NCBI GenBank assembly: GCA_023395735.1
Contig: JAEWYI010000097.1
Location: 1 to 15,105, forward strand
Direction: 5' to 3'
Origin: Cyanobacteria bacterium OH_SFB_17
GTDB taxonomy: Bacteria > Cyanobacteriota > Vampirovibrionia > Gastranaerophilales > Gastranaerophilaceae
Length of the DNA stretch: 15,105 nucleotides
Shown piece after piece: positions 1-6,794 of the stretch (position 1 is its first letter; each line of letters starts with the position of its first letter). The notes under the pieces were generated by a model. That model ran no database searches. It had not been told where the DNA came from and saw only the letters and a program-made list of their open reading frames with translations. A program made the position numbers and the translations under genes.

Positions 1-13
1 TCCCGCCATTAAA
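1..13. repeat. Left copy of 13-nt repeat TCCCGCCATTAAA
   Basis: TCCCGCCATTAAA at 1-13 recurs exactly at 173-185, so the period is 172. After both copies an A-rich stretch leads into GGTGT and a T-run. This suggests that a larger unit was duplicated in tandem and the second terminator decayed. The left copy is cut by the window edge. Confidence 0.6.
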
Positions 14-50
14 CAAAAAGAACACCTTTATAGGTGTTCTTTTTGTTTAA
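9..50. terminator. Strong bidirectional hairpin terminator
   Basis: The arms at 9-26 and 33-50 are perfectly complementary (18 bp) around the 6-nt loop TTTATA. The GC part (GAACACC/GGTGTTC) sits at the top, and the lower stem is A-rich on the left and T-rich on the right. It can therefore terminate in either direction. On the plus strand it would end whatever lies left of the window. On the minus strand it would end a transcript crossing the structured block at 95-181. Confidence 0.8.
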
Positions 51-94
51 TAAGAGGAGCAAGAGGCTTGTATTTTACAGTGAATTTCAAGTAT

Positions 95-181
95 TTACCA
101 ACAAGTTAAGCCGAGCTGACCGCAGACTTAAGCGAATTTAAGAGCTGTAGGTATGAGGTCCCTACTTGGCGTTCCCGCCAT
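95..181. other. GC-richer hairpin-rich block, candidate structured RNA (family unknown)
   Basis: This block is clearly richer in G and C than its surroundings and packs three hairpins. They are 127-132/137-142 with loop CGAA, 147-151/161-165 (GTAGG/CCTAC), and 168-171/176-179 (GGCG/CGCC with loop TTCC). CAAG near 100 could also pair with CTTG at 165-168. On the minus strand an open frame of 17 codons, MAGTPSRDLIPTALKFA, runs from 181 to 128; no ribosome-binding site precedes it. An extended -10 (TGTTATACA, minus 217-209) lies upstream on the minus strand, and the terminator at 9-50 lies downstream. This fits a minus-strand small RNA of roughly 170-190 nt. I could not match it to 5S rRNA, tmRNA, SRP RNA, 6S RNA or RNase P RNA. 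The rest of 1-325 shows only AT-rich sequence and the promoter at 285-314. Confidence 0.35.
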
Positions 182-185
182 TAAA
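173..185. repeat. Right copy of 13-nt repeat TCCCGCCATTAAA
   Basis: Exact copy of 1-13. Here it forms the 3' arm and tail of the GGCG-TTCC-CGCC hairpin of the structured block. On the minus strand both copies read TTTAATGGCGGGA and include an ATG. Confidence 0.6.
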
Positions 186-284
186 AATAAACCCTATGGT
201 GTCTTTTTTGTATAACATTTACAAAAATCTTTTTTTGTTTTGATTAAAATCTGAGTGTAGTCGTTTTTAGTTTAAATTTGGGTT

Positions 285-314
285 TTGAATGTCTTATCCC
301 CTTTCTTTTATGAT
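285..314 (+). promoter_or_regulatory. Promoter of the GNAT gene with almost no leader
   Basis: TTGAAT at 285-290 and TATGAT at 309-314 are separated by 18 nt. Transcription should start near 321, about five bases before the ATG at 326. That leaves no room for a ribosome-binding site, and none is visible. Confidence 0.6.
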
Positions 315-325
315 AAACTTTTTGT

Positions 326-832
326 ATGAAAAATTTTTCCAGAAAAACAAAGAGATTAATCCTTATTCCTTGTGATTTAAGCATGTTGCAAGCGCTTTTA
401 GAAGGCAATTTTGAGGATAAATTTTCCATGCCTGTTGCAGATGAGTGGCCTAGTTCTGATGTGAAGGAGGCTCTTCCTGTTTTTATTGAGTTTTTGTCGA
501 CAAACAAAACGGAAATTGGTTGGGGACTTTGGCTCATTGTAGAAAAAAGTAGCAACATAGTTGTTGGGGGTGTAGGATTTATTGGAAAGCCGGATAAAGA
601 GGGTTTTGTTGAAATCGGATACAGTATTGCCCCAAGTTTTCAGCGTTTGGGGTATGCAAGTGAGGCTAGTCGTGATTTGATTTTGTGGGCCTTGATGTTT
701 GAAGATGTTGTTGGTATAGAAGCCAGATGTAAAATTGAAAATGAGGCCTCTTGTGTGCTCTTAAAGCGACTTTCTTTTGTTGAGAATTCAAGAATAGGCG
801 ACGAGATTAATTGGGTGTTGGTGCCGGCTTAG
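326..832 (+). CDS. GNAT-family N-acetyltransferase, RimJ/RimL-like
   Basis: Predicted 168-residue cytosolic acetyltransferase that would move an acetyl group from acetyl-CoA to an amine on a protein N-terminus, amino sugar or small molecule; the substrate cannot be told. The N-terminus TKRLILIPCDL matches the first strand of RimJ/RimL-type enzymes (TxRLxLRP). Residues 90-115 carry the acetyl-CoA loop: EIGYSIAP, then Q106-R-L-G-Y-A111, i.e. the Q/RxxGxG/A motif. This is followed by the usual helix SRDLILWA and the late ARCKIENEASCVLLKRLSF segment, in which N-x-x-S is the conserved pair near the substrate site. Length is normal for the family. It stands alone and converges with the NDK-like gene. 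The start ATG has no Shine-Dalgarno but sits just after a good promoter, so a leaderless message is likely. The family call is firm; the specificity is unknown. Confidence 0.85.
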   Translation: MKNFSRKTKRLILIPCDLSMLQALLEGNFEDKFSMPVADEWPSSDVKEALPVFIEFLSTNKTEIGWGLWLIVEKSSNIVVGGVGFIGKPDKEGFVEIGYSIAPSFQRLGYASEASRDLILWALMFEDVVGIEARCKIENEASCVLLKRLSFVENSRIGDEINWVLVPA

Positions 833-856
833 TTAGCTTATATTTGTGCTTGATTT

Positions 857-897
857 AAAAATAAAAGCCACAGACAAAATTGTTTTTTATCTGTGGC
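857..897 (-). terminator. Rho-independent terminator of the NDK-like gene
   Basis: GCCACAGA at 867-874 pairs with TCTGTGGC at 890-897, with additional A-T pairs inside the loop. On the minus strand the stem is followed by TTTTATTTTTAAA (866 downward), a classic U-tract, about 20 bases after the stop at 918. On the plus strand there is no T-run after the stem, so termination of the GNAT transcript here would be weaker. Confidence 0.8.
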
Positions 898-917
898 GCG
901 TGCATTTAAAATTATTG

Positions 918-1526
918 TTAATTGTTAATTAGATGTTTTTTGTTTGGATAGTGAATTAGAATTTCTCTGTCATAATTTTTAATTCCGCTGTTGCCTTCAA
1001 AATAGTCTGTGTCAGATGCGTGTACATAGCTAAATTCTTCTCTGAATTTTGTGATTTCGTCGATTGTTTTACCTTTTTTGGTAAGTTTTGCAACTTCTTT
1101 TGATTCAATCATTGCTCTAAGTGAATCAGGGCTTCTTTTTTGGTATAGAGTTGCACCGACAAAGTTTTTAAATCTAGCGGTTTCAGCTTCATCCCCTTTT
1201 ACAATAAAAATTACAACTTTTCCTTTTTGCATGTTTTCAACAACTCTGTTGTATACTTTCATTAAAAAATCATTGCCGGCTTCAAGTTTTTCTTGTGCTA
1301 ATTTTTTAAGTCCTGCATAGTGTTGTTCGATAGTTTCTTTAGACAATTTTGTAGTTTTTATGCACTCAACTTTGAACCCTGCTTTTTCAATTTCTTTGAA
1401 AGCAAAGTTTTTTAGGTGGTAGGCTTCTGGTTTAATAATCCCAAGAGAATCTCCAAACGCAATATTCGCTTTGTTTTTCTGATAAGGTTGGCTCGAATAC
1501 CCTGTGTTTGCAACTTTTAAAATCAT
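918..1526 (-). CDS. Divergent nucleoside diphosphate kinase-like protein
   Basis: 202 residues, against about 140-150 for ordinary NDK, which passes phosphate between nucleoside tri- and diphosphates through a phosphohistidine. NDK landmarks appear in order: GIIKPEA (Lys32), the HY pair near 69, VVIFIVKG strand, FVGAT, PDSLR (Arg137) and VHASDT with the catalytic-position His169. Deviations: a 25-residue N-terminal extension with no signal peptide; about 13 extra residues between HY and the VV strand; about 19 extra residues, Lys-rich, between Arg137 and His169. The Asn usually three residues before the catalytic His is Ser166, and the Arg six before the conserved Thr of GAT is Lys. The start has a good AGAGGAG site about 5-7 nt upstream, and a terminator follows. 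It is monocistronic. It could be an active NDK with a modified nucleotide pocket or a non-enzymatic NDK-domain protein; the fold assignment itself is solid. Confidence 0.8.
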   Translation of the reverse strand: MILKVANTGYSSQPYQKNKANIAFGDSLGIIKPEAYHLKNFAFKEIEKAGFKVECIKTTKLSKETIEQHYAGLKKLAQEKLEAGNDFLMKVYNRVVENMQKGKVVIFIVKGDEAETARFKNFVGATLYQKRSPDSLRAMIESKEVAKLTKKGKTIDEITKFREEFSYVHASDTDYFEGNSGIKNYDREILIHYPNKKHLINN

Positions 1527-1742
1527 GGTGTCTCCTCTAATACTTGTCTAGTCTTAATTTTGAGTATAGAACATTCGTAAACATTTAGTTTTGCTACTTT
1601 TGCTTCTTATTATTGCTTTTTTGTTACAAATAACATCAAGCAAAAGCTGAAACTACTTGATAACCCTGACGTTTCTGTGCGTTTTTCTTCCGTTTCTTTT
1701 TTTTTTTCGATAAGAAATGAATATGCAAAAATCTTTTTAACA

Positions 1743-3314
1743 TTATTCTTTTGTGTCGGAAATTTTTACCTCATAATCGAATAAAAACACTAAAGGAAAT
1801 ACAACCAAACAAGCAACCCCTACAATTCTGAATGTATCCATATAGCTCCATAAGCTGGATTGTCTTAAAAGTTCTGTATATAAAAGATAATTTGCTTTTA
1901 CTTCAGCGACTGAAACATGAAAAAACTGTGACAGCGCGGAAATATTTGCATTCAATTTTGCGACAAATACAGGATTTAAGTTGTTTAAGTGCCCAACCAT
2001 GTTTACCTGATGCATTTGTGAAAATCTGGAAAGCATTGTTGCAACAAGTGACGTTCCGACAGCACCCCCGACTTCTTTCATTAAACTTTGAATCCCTGTG
2101 GCGTTTGTTAGTTCATGGTTTTTAACTGTTCTCATCGATAGTGTAGTGATAGGAATCATACAACATCCAATTCCAAATCCCATTAATAAATTTGGAATTA
2201 TTATGTTATACATTGAAATGTTAATATTAAGAGTTCCAAATATAAAACATGAAAGAGCAATTAAAATTAGCCCCACACCTAAAAGTCTGTCGTTGATTTT
2301 ATCTGGTAAAAAGCTTGTTAATATTATAGCTGCAAGACTTCCTAATCCTCTTGGCATGATTGCATAACCGCTTAAAAAAGCGTTATAGCCTAAAAGGTTT
2401 TGTAAGAATAGAGGCATTATCGTCATTGATGCATACATTACACCCATGACAAGAGTTAAAGTCGCTGTTCCGATTGCGTAATTCTTGTTTTTAAATATGC
2501 TTAAATCTAAAAGTGTATCTTTTCCTTTGAGTTGGGAAAGAAAAAAGCAAATCATGGATGCTATACAAATTACTGTTAGCCAGCAAACCCAAGCGGAGCC
2601 AAACCAATCTGCGTTATTTCCTTTGTCTAGAACAACTTGAAGAGAGGATATCCACACAACAAGAAAGAAAAATCCCCAAAAGTCTATTTTTTGCATACCT
2701 TGTTTTTGTGCGTAAGGCGGATCGACAACCCACATCTTAATTAAAGCAATAGCCAAAATTCCAAACGGAATATTTATATAAAAAATCCAGTGCCAAGAAT
2801 AACTGTCAGTTATCCATCCGCCCACAAGCGGTCCGATAATTGGTGCAAATAGCACTCCAAAACCAAAAATTGACATTGCAACAGATTGTTTTTCTTTAGG
2901 GAAACTTTCAAGTAGTATAGCTTGTGAAAGCGGCATGAGTGCTCCTCCACCCAAACCTTGCAGAACCCTCGCCAGAACTATTTGGTCTAAAGAGGTAGAA
3001 AGCCCGCATAATATTGATGAAACTGTAAATAGAATTATACAAAAAATTAAGTAATTTCTTCTGCCAAATACTTTGCTAAACCAGTCTACTGAAGGTAAAA
3101 TTATTCCGCTTGCGACAATGTAACTTGTTAATACCCAAGTTACTTCTTCATTTGTTGCAGACAAACTGCCAGCCATGTGCGGCAATGCAACGTTTGCAAC
3201 GGTTGAGTCTAATATTGCAATAAATGTTGCTATCATTACAGCAATGGTGGGTAAATATGGGTTTTTAGGTAGTTGCCATTCTTGTTGTTTTATTTCTCCA
3301 GTGTTTTCGGACAT
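1743..3314 (-). CDS. emrB: DHA2-family 14-helix drug:proton antiporter (EmrB/QacA type)
   Basis: 523-residue inner-membrane major facilitator that would export hydrophobic drugs in exchange for protons. It starts with a short cytosolic tail (WQLPKNPYLPTIAVM), followed by LDSTVANVALPHMAG, the DHA2 motif D1 in helix 1. Then come the motif-A region FSKVFGRRNYL, LARVLQGLGGGALMPL (helix 4), and GFGVLFAPIIGPLVGGWI, the antiporter motif C of helix 5. NIPFGI follows helix 6. Hydrophobic segments to the C-terminus are compatible with 14 helices. Length matches EmrB (about 510). It lies 74 bp downstream of the marR-type gene on the same strand, so co-transcription and MarR control are likely. AGAGGAA precedes the start. 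No EmrA-type membrane-fusion protein or TolC gene is adjacent, unusual for an outer-membrane organism. The symbol denotes the family; an alternative member of DHA2 is possible. Confidence 0.9.
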   Translation of the reverse strand: MSENTGEIKQQEWQLPKNPYLPTIAVMIATFIAILDSTVANVALPHMAGSLSATNEEVTWVLTSYIVASGIILPSVDWFSKVFGRRNYLIFCIILFTVSSILCGLSTSLDQIVLARVLQGLGGGALMPLSQAILLESFPKEKQSVAMSIFGFGVLFAPIIGPLVGGWITDSYSWHWIFYINIPFGILAIALIKMWVVDPPYAQKQGMQKIDFWGFFFLVVWISSLQVVLDKGNNADWFGSAWVCWLTVICIASMICFFLSQLKGKDTLLDLSIFKNKNYAIGTATLTLVMGVMYASMTIMPLFLQNLLGYNAFLSGYAIMPRGLGSLAAIILTSFLPDKINDRLLGVGLILIALSCFIFGTLNINISMYNIIIPNLLMGFGIGCCMIPITTLSMRTVKNHELTNATGIQSLMKEVGGAVGTSLVATMLSRFSQMHQVNMVGHLNNLNPVFVAKLNANISALSQFFHVSVAEVKANYLLYTELLRQSSLWSYMDTFRIVGVACLVVFPLVFLFDYEVKISDTKE

Positions 3315-3388
3315 TTGTTGTTTTTCCTCTTGATAAGTCTATTTTTTATAGAGCATTTTTTGTGTGGTTTTCAGTCAGATTAATATTT

Positions 3389-3847
3389 TTAAAGCGGCAT
3401 AATTGTGTATTTAGAAATTGCATCTTTCATTTTTTGTATTCCTTGGCTAATTATAGAATATTCTTCATCAGTGATTTCTTCAAAAACTTTACTGAATTTT
3501 TCATCAATTTCACATTTTAGCTCTGCATAAATTTCTTCTCCGTCTATAGTTAAATATAGGCCTTTTACAAGTCGTTTCCCTTTGGTCTCAAGTTTTCTTT
3601 CGATCAGGTTTTTTTCTTCCAGAGTGCTAAGTATTCTGCTTGTGTAAACTCTATCTCTAAGTATAATTTTAGCTAAATCCATTTGACAAAGTCCTTTGTT
3701 TTGCGTTAATACGTCCAAAACAGCAAACTGATCCAATGTTAAGCCTGCATTGATTGCTTTTAAATATTGTTCCCCTTGCTCGTGGCAATATGCTGTGAGT
3801 TGTACCATTTGATAAATTAAACTATCAGTAAAGTGTTCGCATTGCAT
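3389..3847 (-). CDS. MarR-family transcriptional regulator
   Basis: 152-residue DNA-binding protein with the MarR layout. An N-terminal dimer helix (DSLIYQMVQLTAYCHEQ) is followed by the winged helix-turn-helix: LTLDQFAVLDVLTQNKGLCQMDLAKIILRDRVYTSRILSTLEEKNLIERK. The wing region is KGKRLVKGLYLT, and a long C-terminal dimer helix follows (EEIYAELKCEIDEKFSKVFEEIT). Such proteins usually repress their own operon and release DNA on binding a phenolic or drug-like ligand. It is the first gene of an operon with the DHA2 efflux pump, so sensing of a pump substrate is the natural inference. AGAGGA lies 7 nt before the ATG. The perfect palindrome at 3911-3930 abuts its own -35 box and is the obvious operator. 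The ligand cannot be predicted. Confidence 0.9.
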   Translation of the reverse strand: MQCEHFTDSLIYQMVQLTAYCHEQGEQYLKAINAGLTLDQFAVLDVLTQNKGLCQMDLAKIILRDRVYTSRILSTLEEKNLIERKLETKGKRLVKGLYLTIDGEEIYAELKCEIDEKFSKVFEEITDEEYSIISQGIQKMKDAISKYTIMPL

Positions 3848-3881
3848 GTTAAATCCTCTTTTCTTGTAACTTAACTAATCA

Positions 3882-3911
3882 TTTATAAATGAAAAGCATA
3901 ATTTATGTAAA
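3882..3911 (-). promoter_or_regulatory. Promoter of the marR-emrB operon
   Basis: On the minus strand TTTACA (3911-3906) and TATAAA (3887-3882) are separated by 18 nt. Transcription would start near 3875, giving a leader of about 28 nt with the AGAGGA site. The upstream edge of the -35 touches the 20-bp palindrome. Confidence 0.65.
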
Positions 3912-3930
3912 GTGTTGCAATTGCAACACT
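3911..3930. promoter_or_regulatory. Perfect 20-bp palindrome, probable MarR operator
   Basis: AGTGTTGCAATTGCAACACT is identical to its reverse complement over all 20 bases, the size and symmetry of a MarR dimer site. It abuts the -35 box of marR and lies about 70-90 bp before the likely promoter of the divergent MlaA-hydrolase gene. Autoregulation of marR-emrB is the simplest reading. Control of the divergent gene is possible. Confidence 0.75.
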
Positions 3931-3932
3931 AT

Positions 3933-3944
3933 TATGTTAACATA
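3933..3944. promoter_or_regulatory. Second dyad, 12 bp, between the divergent genes
   Basis: TATGTTAACATA is a perfect 12-bp palindrome starting two bases after the 20-bp operator. It is shorter and AT-rich, so chance is a serious alternative. Its GTT/AAC half resembles the GTTG/CAAC core of the first site, so a weaker second MarR site is conceivable. Confidence 0.35.
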
Positions 3945-3995
3945 TTAAATATAAAAATACAAGTCGATAAATAAAATTTTAATAAAAAATTCTTG

Positions 3996-4004
3996 TGCTA
4001 AAAT
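3996..4004 (+). promoter_or_regulatory. Extended -10 promoter of the MlaA-hydrolase gene
   Basis: TGCTAAAAT is a TGn-extended -10 element without a recognisable -35. It would start transcription near 4011, giving a 68-nt leader before the ATG at 4079. It overlaps a GTG codon at 3995 that is in frame with the gene, which argues against that codon being the start. Confidence 0.45.
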
Positions 4005-4078
4005 TATTATTAGGAAAAGAATTAGCAACTGATGATTTATTAATTTTGGGTTTTATACTATGGGCAGAGGCGAGGATT

Positions 4079-6058
4079 ATGAATAGAAAATATTTTAAGA
4101 CAGTTTTTATATTGACGCTATTTACTCTAGTTTTTAATACGAATTTATCAGCTTCATGTGCTCAAGTCGGAGGGCAATTCCCAGATTACTCATCTCTTTT
4201 TGTAGGAGAAGATAAGTGGGAAAATTTCAACAGAAAAGTTTTTATATTTAATTTAAAGGCTAACAAATATGTGCTAAGACCTGTTAATATTGTTTGGGCA
4301 TCGATTGTTCCGCAGTATGGGATTGATAGGATTAATAGTGTTTATAAAAATTTAAATTATCCCGTTAGGCTGGCCGGAAATTTATTGCAGAATGATTTTG
4401 ATTCAGCAAAAAGAGAAACAAAAAGATTTTTTATCAATACTACAGTCGGAATCGGCGGATTGTATGACGCCGCTATGCTTAAATACAATTTACAGCCAAC
4501 AACGGAAGACATTGAGCAGGCTTTGGCTTATCGAAAAGTTAAACAGGGGAATTATCTGGTTTTGCCGATAGTAACCCAAGGTAGCACAAGAGACGTTGCC
4601 GGCTGGGTGTTGGATTTGCCTCTGAATCCATGCAATTATCTCTTTTTTATAGGACCGATTTCTTCAATTTCTGGTGGTGTTTCATTTATAAACGGTTCAA
4701 CTTATCTTCAACCGATTTATAAGATGGCTGATAATTATGCAGACCCTTATTTGGTATCAAAACAGCTTGTTTTGGTTGAAAAATATATTAAAAATTATAA
4801 TTTAGACAGAAAAAATTTCATAAATGATAATCAAAAATTTGATTTAAATGAATTGAACGTAAGCGAGGTTAAAAAATTTGATAAACTGGCTCCAGATGTT
4901 CAATTGCAGGACTACAATCCTCAAAACAGAGAAACAGATTCAATAAGAACGATGCTTTTTGACAGTCAAAAATTAGGAAAATCTCCTTGGTCAGAATTGT
5001 CAATTTGGAATAAAAATTTTAACAAAAAAATCAAAACGGCTTCAATTAGAGTTGATAGTCAAAAGGCAAAGCTTAAATACAGATATATTTTGCAAAAAGA
5101 TAAAACATCTCCGATTGCGATACTTTATCCGTCCATAGGTGAAGGTATTTTTTCAAACCAATCGGTTGTGATAGCCAAGCTATTGTACGATAAAGGATAT
5201 TCCGTAATGATTATGGGAAGTTCTTTTAATTGGGAATTTGCAAAAAGTATGCCTGACAGTTTCAAACCAGGCCTTCCTTATCAAGATGCAAAGTATCTCA
5301 GAATTGTGACTTCGATGGCTATAAATCAATTGCAGAGTAGATATAAGACAAAATTTGACAGAAAAATATTGGTCGGGACTTCTTTTGGAGGCTTAACAGG
5401 GCTTTTTGTTGCCCAACAAGAAGAAAGCGACAAGATGCTCGGAATTTCCAAGTATATTTTTATCTGCCCACCTATAAGAATCTTTTATGCATTGCAAAGG
5501 ATTGATGATTTTTCTAAAAACTGGGTTAAAACTGCAGAAAACATTCAAGAAAATGCTGCGGTCACTGCTGAAAAAATTGTTCAGATAACTTTTAATGACT
5601 TCAGTAAAGATGAAAAAATTTCGCTGCCGCTTTCAGAAGATGAAGCACAGCTTGCTATAAGTTATACTATGCGTCAAAAATTGTATGATTTGGTCTTTAC
5701 AATTGAGCATGCGAGTCGCTCAAGGAAAAATGACGTTTATGAAAAAGTTTCTGATATGAGCTTTTTTGATTACGCGCAAGAATATCTTTTGCCATCAACA
5801 AGCAAAAGTATTCAACAAGTTACTTACGATTCAAGCCTTTATTCTATGGAAAAATTCTTGAAAACAAACTCAGATTTTAAGATATATCACTCTTTGGATG
5901 ATTGTTTTACAACTGAATCTGATTTGAGTTGGTTGAAAAAGCAAACAGGTGAAAAGACTGTTCTATTTAGCAATGGTTCTCACTTGGGCTTTCTTTATAG
6001 AAAAGAGTTTTTAGATAACTTCTTGCAAGATATAGAAGATTTCAGATTGCAAAAATAA
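4079..6058 (+). CDS. MlaA (VacJ) domain fused to a putative serine alpha/beta hydrolase
   Basis: 659 residues from the ATG with AGAGG/GAGG just upstream. Residues 1-26 form a signal peptide (NRKYF, then a hydrophobic run) ending LSASC27, a loose lipobox. Residues about 44-240 are MlaA: WENFNRKVFIFN, RPVN, NYPVRLAGNLLQ, RFFINTTVGIGGLYD, YLVLPIVTQGSTRDVAG. MlaA removes misplaced phospholipid from the outer leaflet of the outer membrane. After a linker, residues about 355-659 look like an alpha/beta hydrolase. The nucleophile elbow is GTS435FGG, Asp607/608 (SLDDC) suits the acid and His635 (GSHLGF) the base. Ordinary MlaA is about 250 residues, so the second half is an extra domain. Phospholipid hydrolysis coupled to lipid removal is my inference; it could instead be a thioesterase or an inactive scaffold. 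It is transcribed divergently from marR-emrB and ends 4 bp before the convergent kdsB. Confidence 0.8.
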   Translation: MNRKYFKTVFILTLFTLVFNTNLSASCAQVGGQFPDYSSLFVGEDKWENFNRKVFIFNLKANKYVLRPVNIVWASIVPQYGIDRINSVYKNLNYPVRLAGNLLQNDFDSAKRETKRFFINTTVGIGGLYDAAMLKYNLQPTTEDIEQALAYRKVKQGNYLVLPIVTQGSTRDVAGWVLDLPLNPCNYLFFIGPISSISGGVSFINGSTYLQPIYKMADNYADPYLVSKQLVLVEKYIKNYNLDRKNFINDNQKFDLNELNVSEVKKFDKLAPDVQLQDYNPQNRETDSIRTMLFDSQKLGKSPWSELSIWNKNFNKKIKTASIRVDSQKAKLKYRYILQKDKTSPIAILYPSIGEGIFSNQSVVIAKLLYDKGYSVMIMGSSFNWEFAKSMPDSFKPGLPYQDAKYLRIVTSMAINQLQSRYKTKFDRKILVGTSFGGLTGLFVAQQEESDKMLGISKYIFICPPIRIFYALQRIDDFSKNWVKTAENIQENAAVTAEKIVQITFNDFSKDEKISLPLSEDEAQLAISYTMRQKLYDLVFTIEHASRSRKNDVYEKVSDMSFFDYAQEYLLPSTSKSIQQVTYDSSLYSMEKFLKTNSDFKIYHSLDDCFTTESDLSWLKKQTGEKTVLFSNGSHLGFLYRKEFLDNFLQDIEDFRLQK

Positions 6059-6062
6059 AATT

Positions 6063-6794
6063 CTATACCAAATTTTGAACTATTTTTTTAAACTTTTTCA
6101 AATCGTCTTCTGTGTCAATTCCAACAGGAGCGAAGTCAACGACAAAGGTTTTGATTTTCATGCCAGCTTGCAGCGCTCTTAACTGCTCTAGGCTTTCAGC
6201 CATTTCTAGAGATGATTGAGGGGTTGATGTCATTTTCAAAAGCGCTTCGCGCTTGTATCCATAGATTCCTAAATGACCGTAAAATGTTGTTATTTCTTTA
6301 TTTCTTTCGTATGGAATTTTTGAACGTGAAAAATAAAGCGCATAGCCGTTGTTGTCAGTGACGCATTTAACGCAGTTTGGATTTTCTATATCTGTTTTTT
6401 CTTTTAAAACTCTAATTAAGGTGGAAATATCAGCATTGTCTTCTTTTACTCCAGAAATCACCATATCAATACTTTCCGGAGTAATAAGCGGTTCATCGCC
6501 TTGAAGGTTGACTATGTATGAAATTTCGGGATGTCTTTCAACAACTTCAGCAATTCTATCAGAACCGCTTGTGTGTGTGTCCAAAGTCATTTCAACTTCA
6601 GCGCCAAAAGCTTCTGCTGCATCAAAAATTTGCTGATTATCAGTAGCAATTATAACTCTGTCTGCAAGGTTTGATTTGACCGCTTTTTCCCAAACCCATT
6701 GTACAATCGGCTTGTTGTTAACCTCTATCAAAGGTTTACCTTTTAGTCTTGAAGAATCATATCTTGCAGGTATTATTATCGCTGTATTGGTCAT
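6063..6794 (-). CDS. kdsB: 3-deoxy-manno-octulosonate cytidylyltransferase (CMP-Kdo synthetase)
   Basis: 243-residue cytosolic enzyme that joins CTP and Kdo to give CMP-Kdo, the activated sugar added to lipid A in LPS assembly. Visible motifs: the nucleotide-binding PARYDSSRLKGKPL at 9-22, ATDNQQI, THTSGSDRIAEV, the metal-binding QGDEP with Asp100, YFSRSKIPYER, FYGHLGIYGYKREAL, LEMAESLEQLRAL and the second acidic motif GIDTEDDL. Length is close to the usual 245-250. Its ATG overlaps the accA stop codon by one base (TAATG), so translation is probably coupled. It is the last gene of accD-accA-kdsB, which couples fatty-acid start-up with LPS core building. Its end lies 4 bp from the convergent MlaA-hydrolase gene, with no terminator between. 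This gene is good evidence for an LPS-type outer membrane. Confidence 0.95.
   Translation of the reverse strand: MTNTAIIIPARYDSSRLKGKPLIEVNNKPIVQWVWEKAVKSNLADRVIIATDNQQIFDAAEAFGAEVEMTLDTHTSGSDRIAEVVERHPEISYIVNLQGDEPLITPESIDMVISGVKEDNADISTLIRVLKEKTDIENPNCVKCVTDNNGYALYFSRSKIPYERNKEITTFYGHLGIYGYKREALLKMTSTPQSSLEMAESLEQLRALQAGMKIKTFVVDFAPVGIDTEDDLKKFKKIVQNLV

Noticed and set aside
60..185. 5S rRNA, tmRNA or SRP RNA
   Set aside because: A GTTAAGCC stretch recalls 5S rRNA, but the conserved CCCGAAC region, closing helix and length are missing. No tmRNA tag frame or SRP tetraloop motif is present.
1051..1320. 89-codon plus-strand frame opposite the NDK-like gene
   Set aside because: Antisense shadow; the minus-strand frame has NDK motifs, a ribosome site and a terminator.
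1635..1661. Terminator after the efflux gene
   Set aside because: ATCAAG/CTTGAT is only a 6-bp AT-rich stem with a 15-nt loop and no T-run directly after it.
3995..4078. GTG start giving a 28-residue longer MlaA-hydrolase
   Set aside because: The GTG overlaps the extended -10, has no ribosome-binding site, and would put charged residues before the evident signal peptide that starts at 4079.
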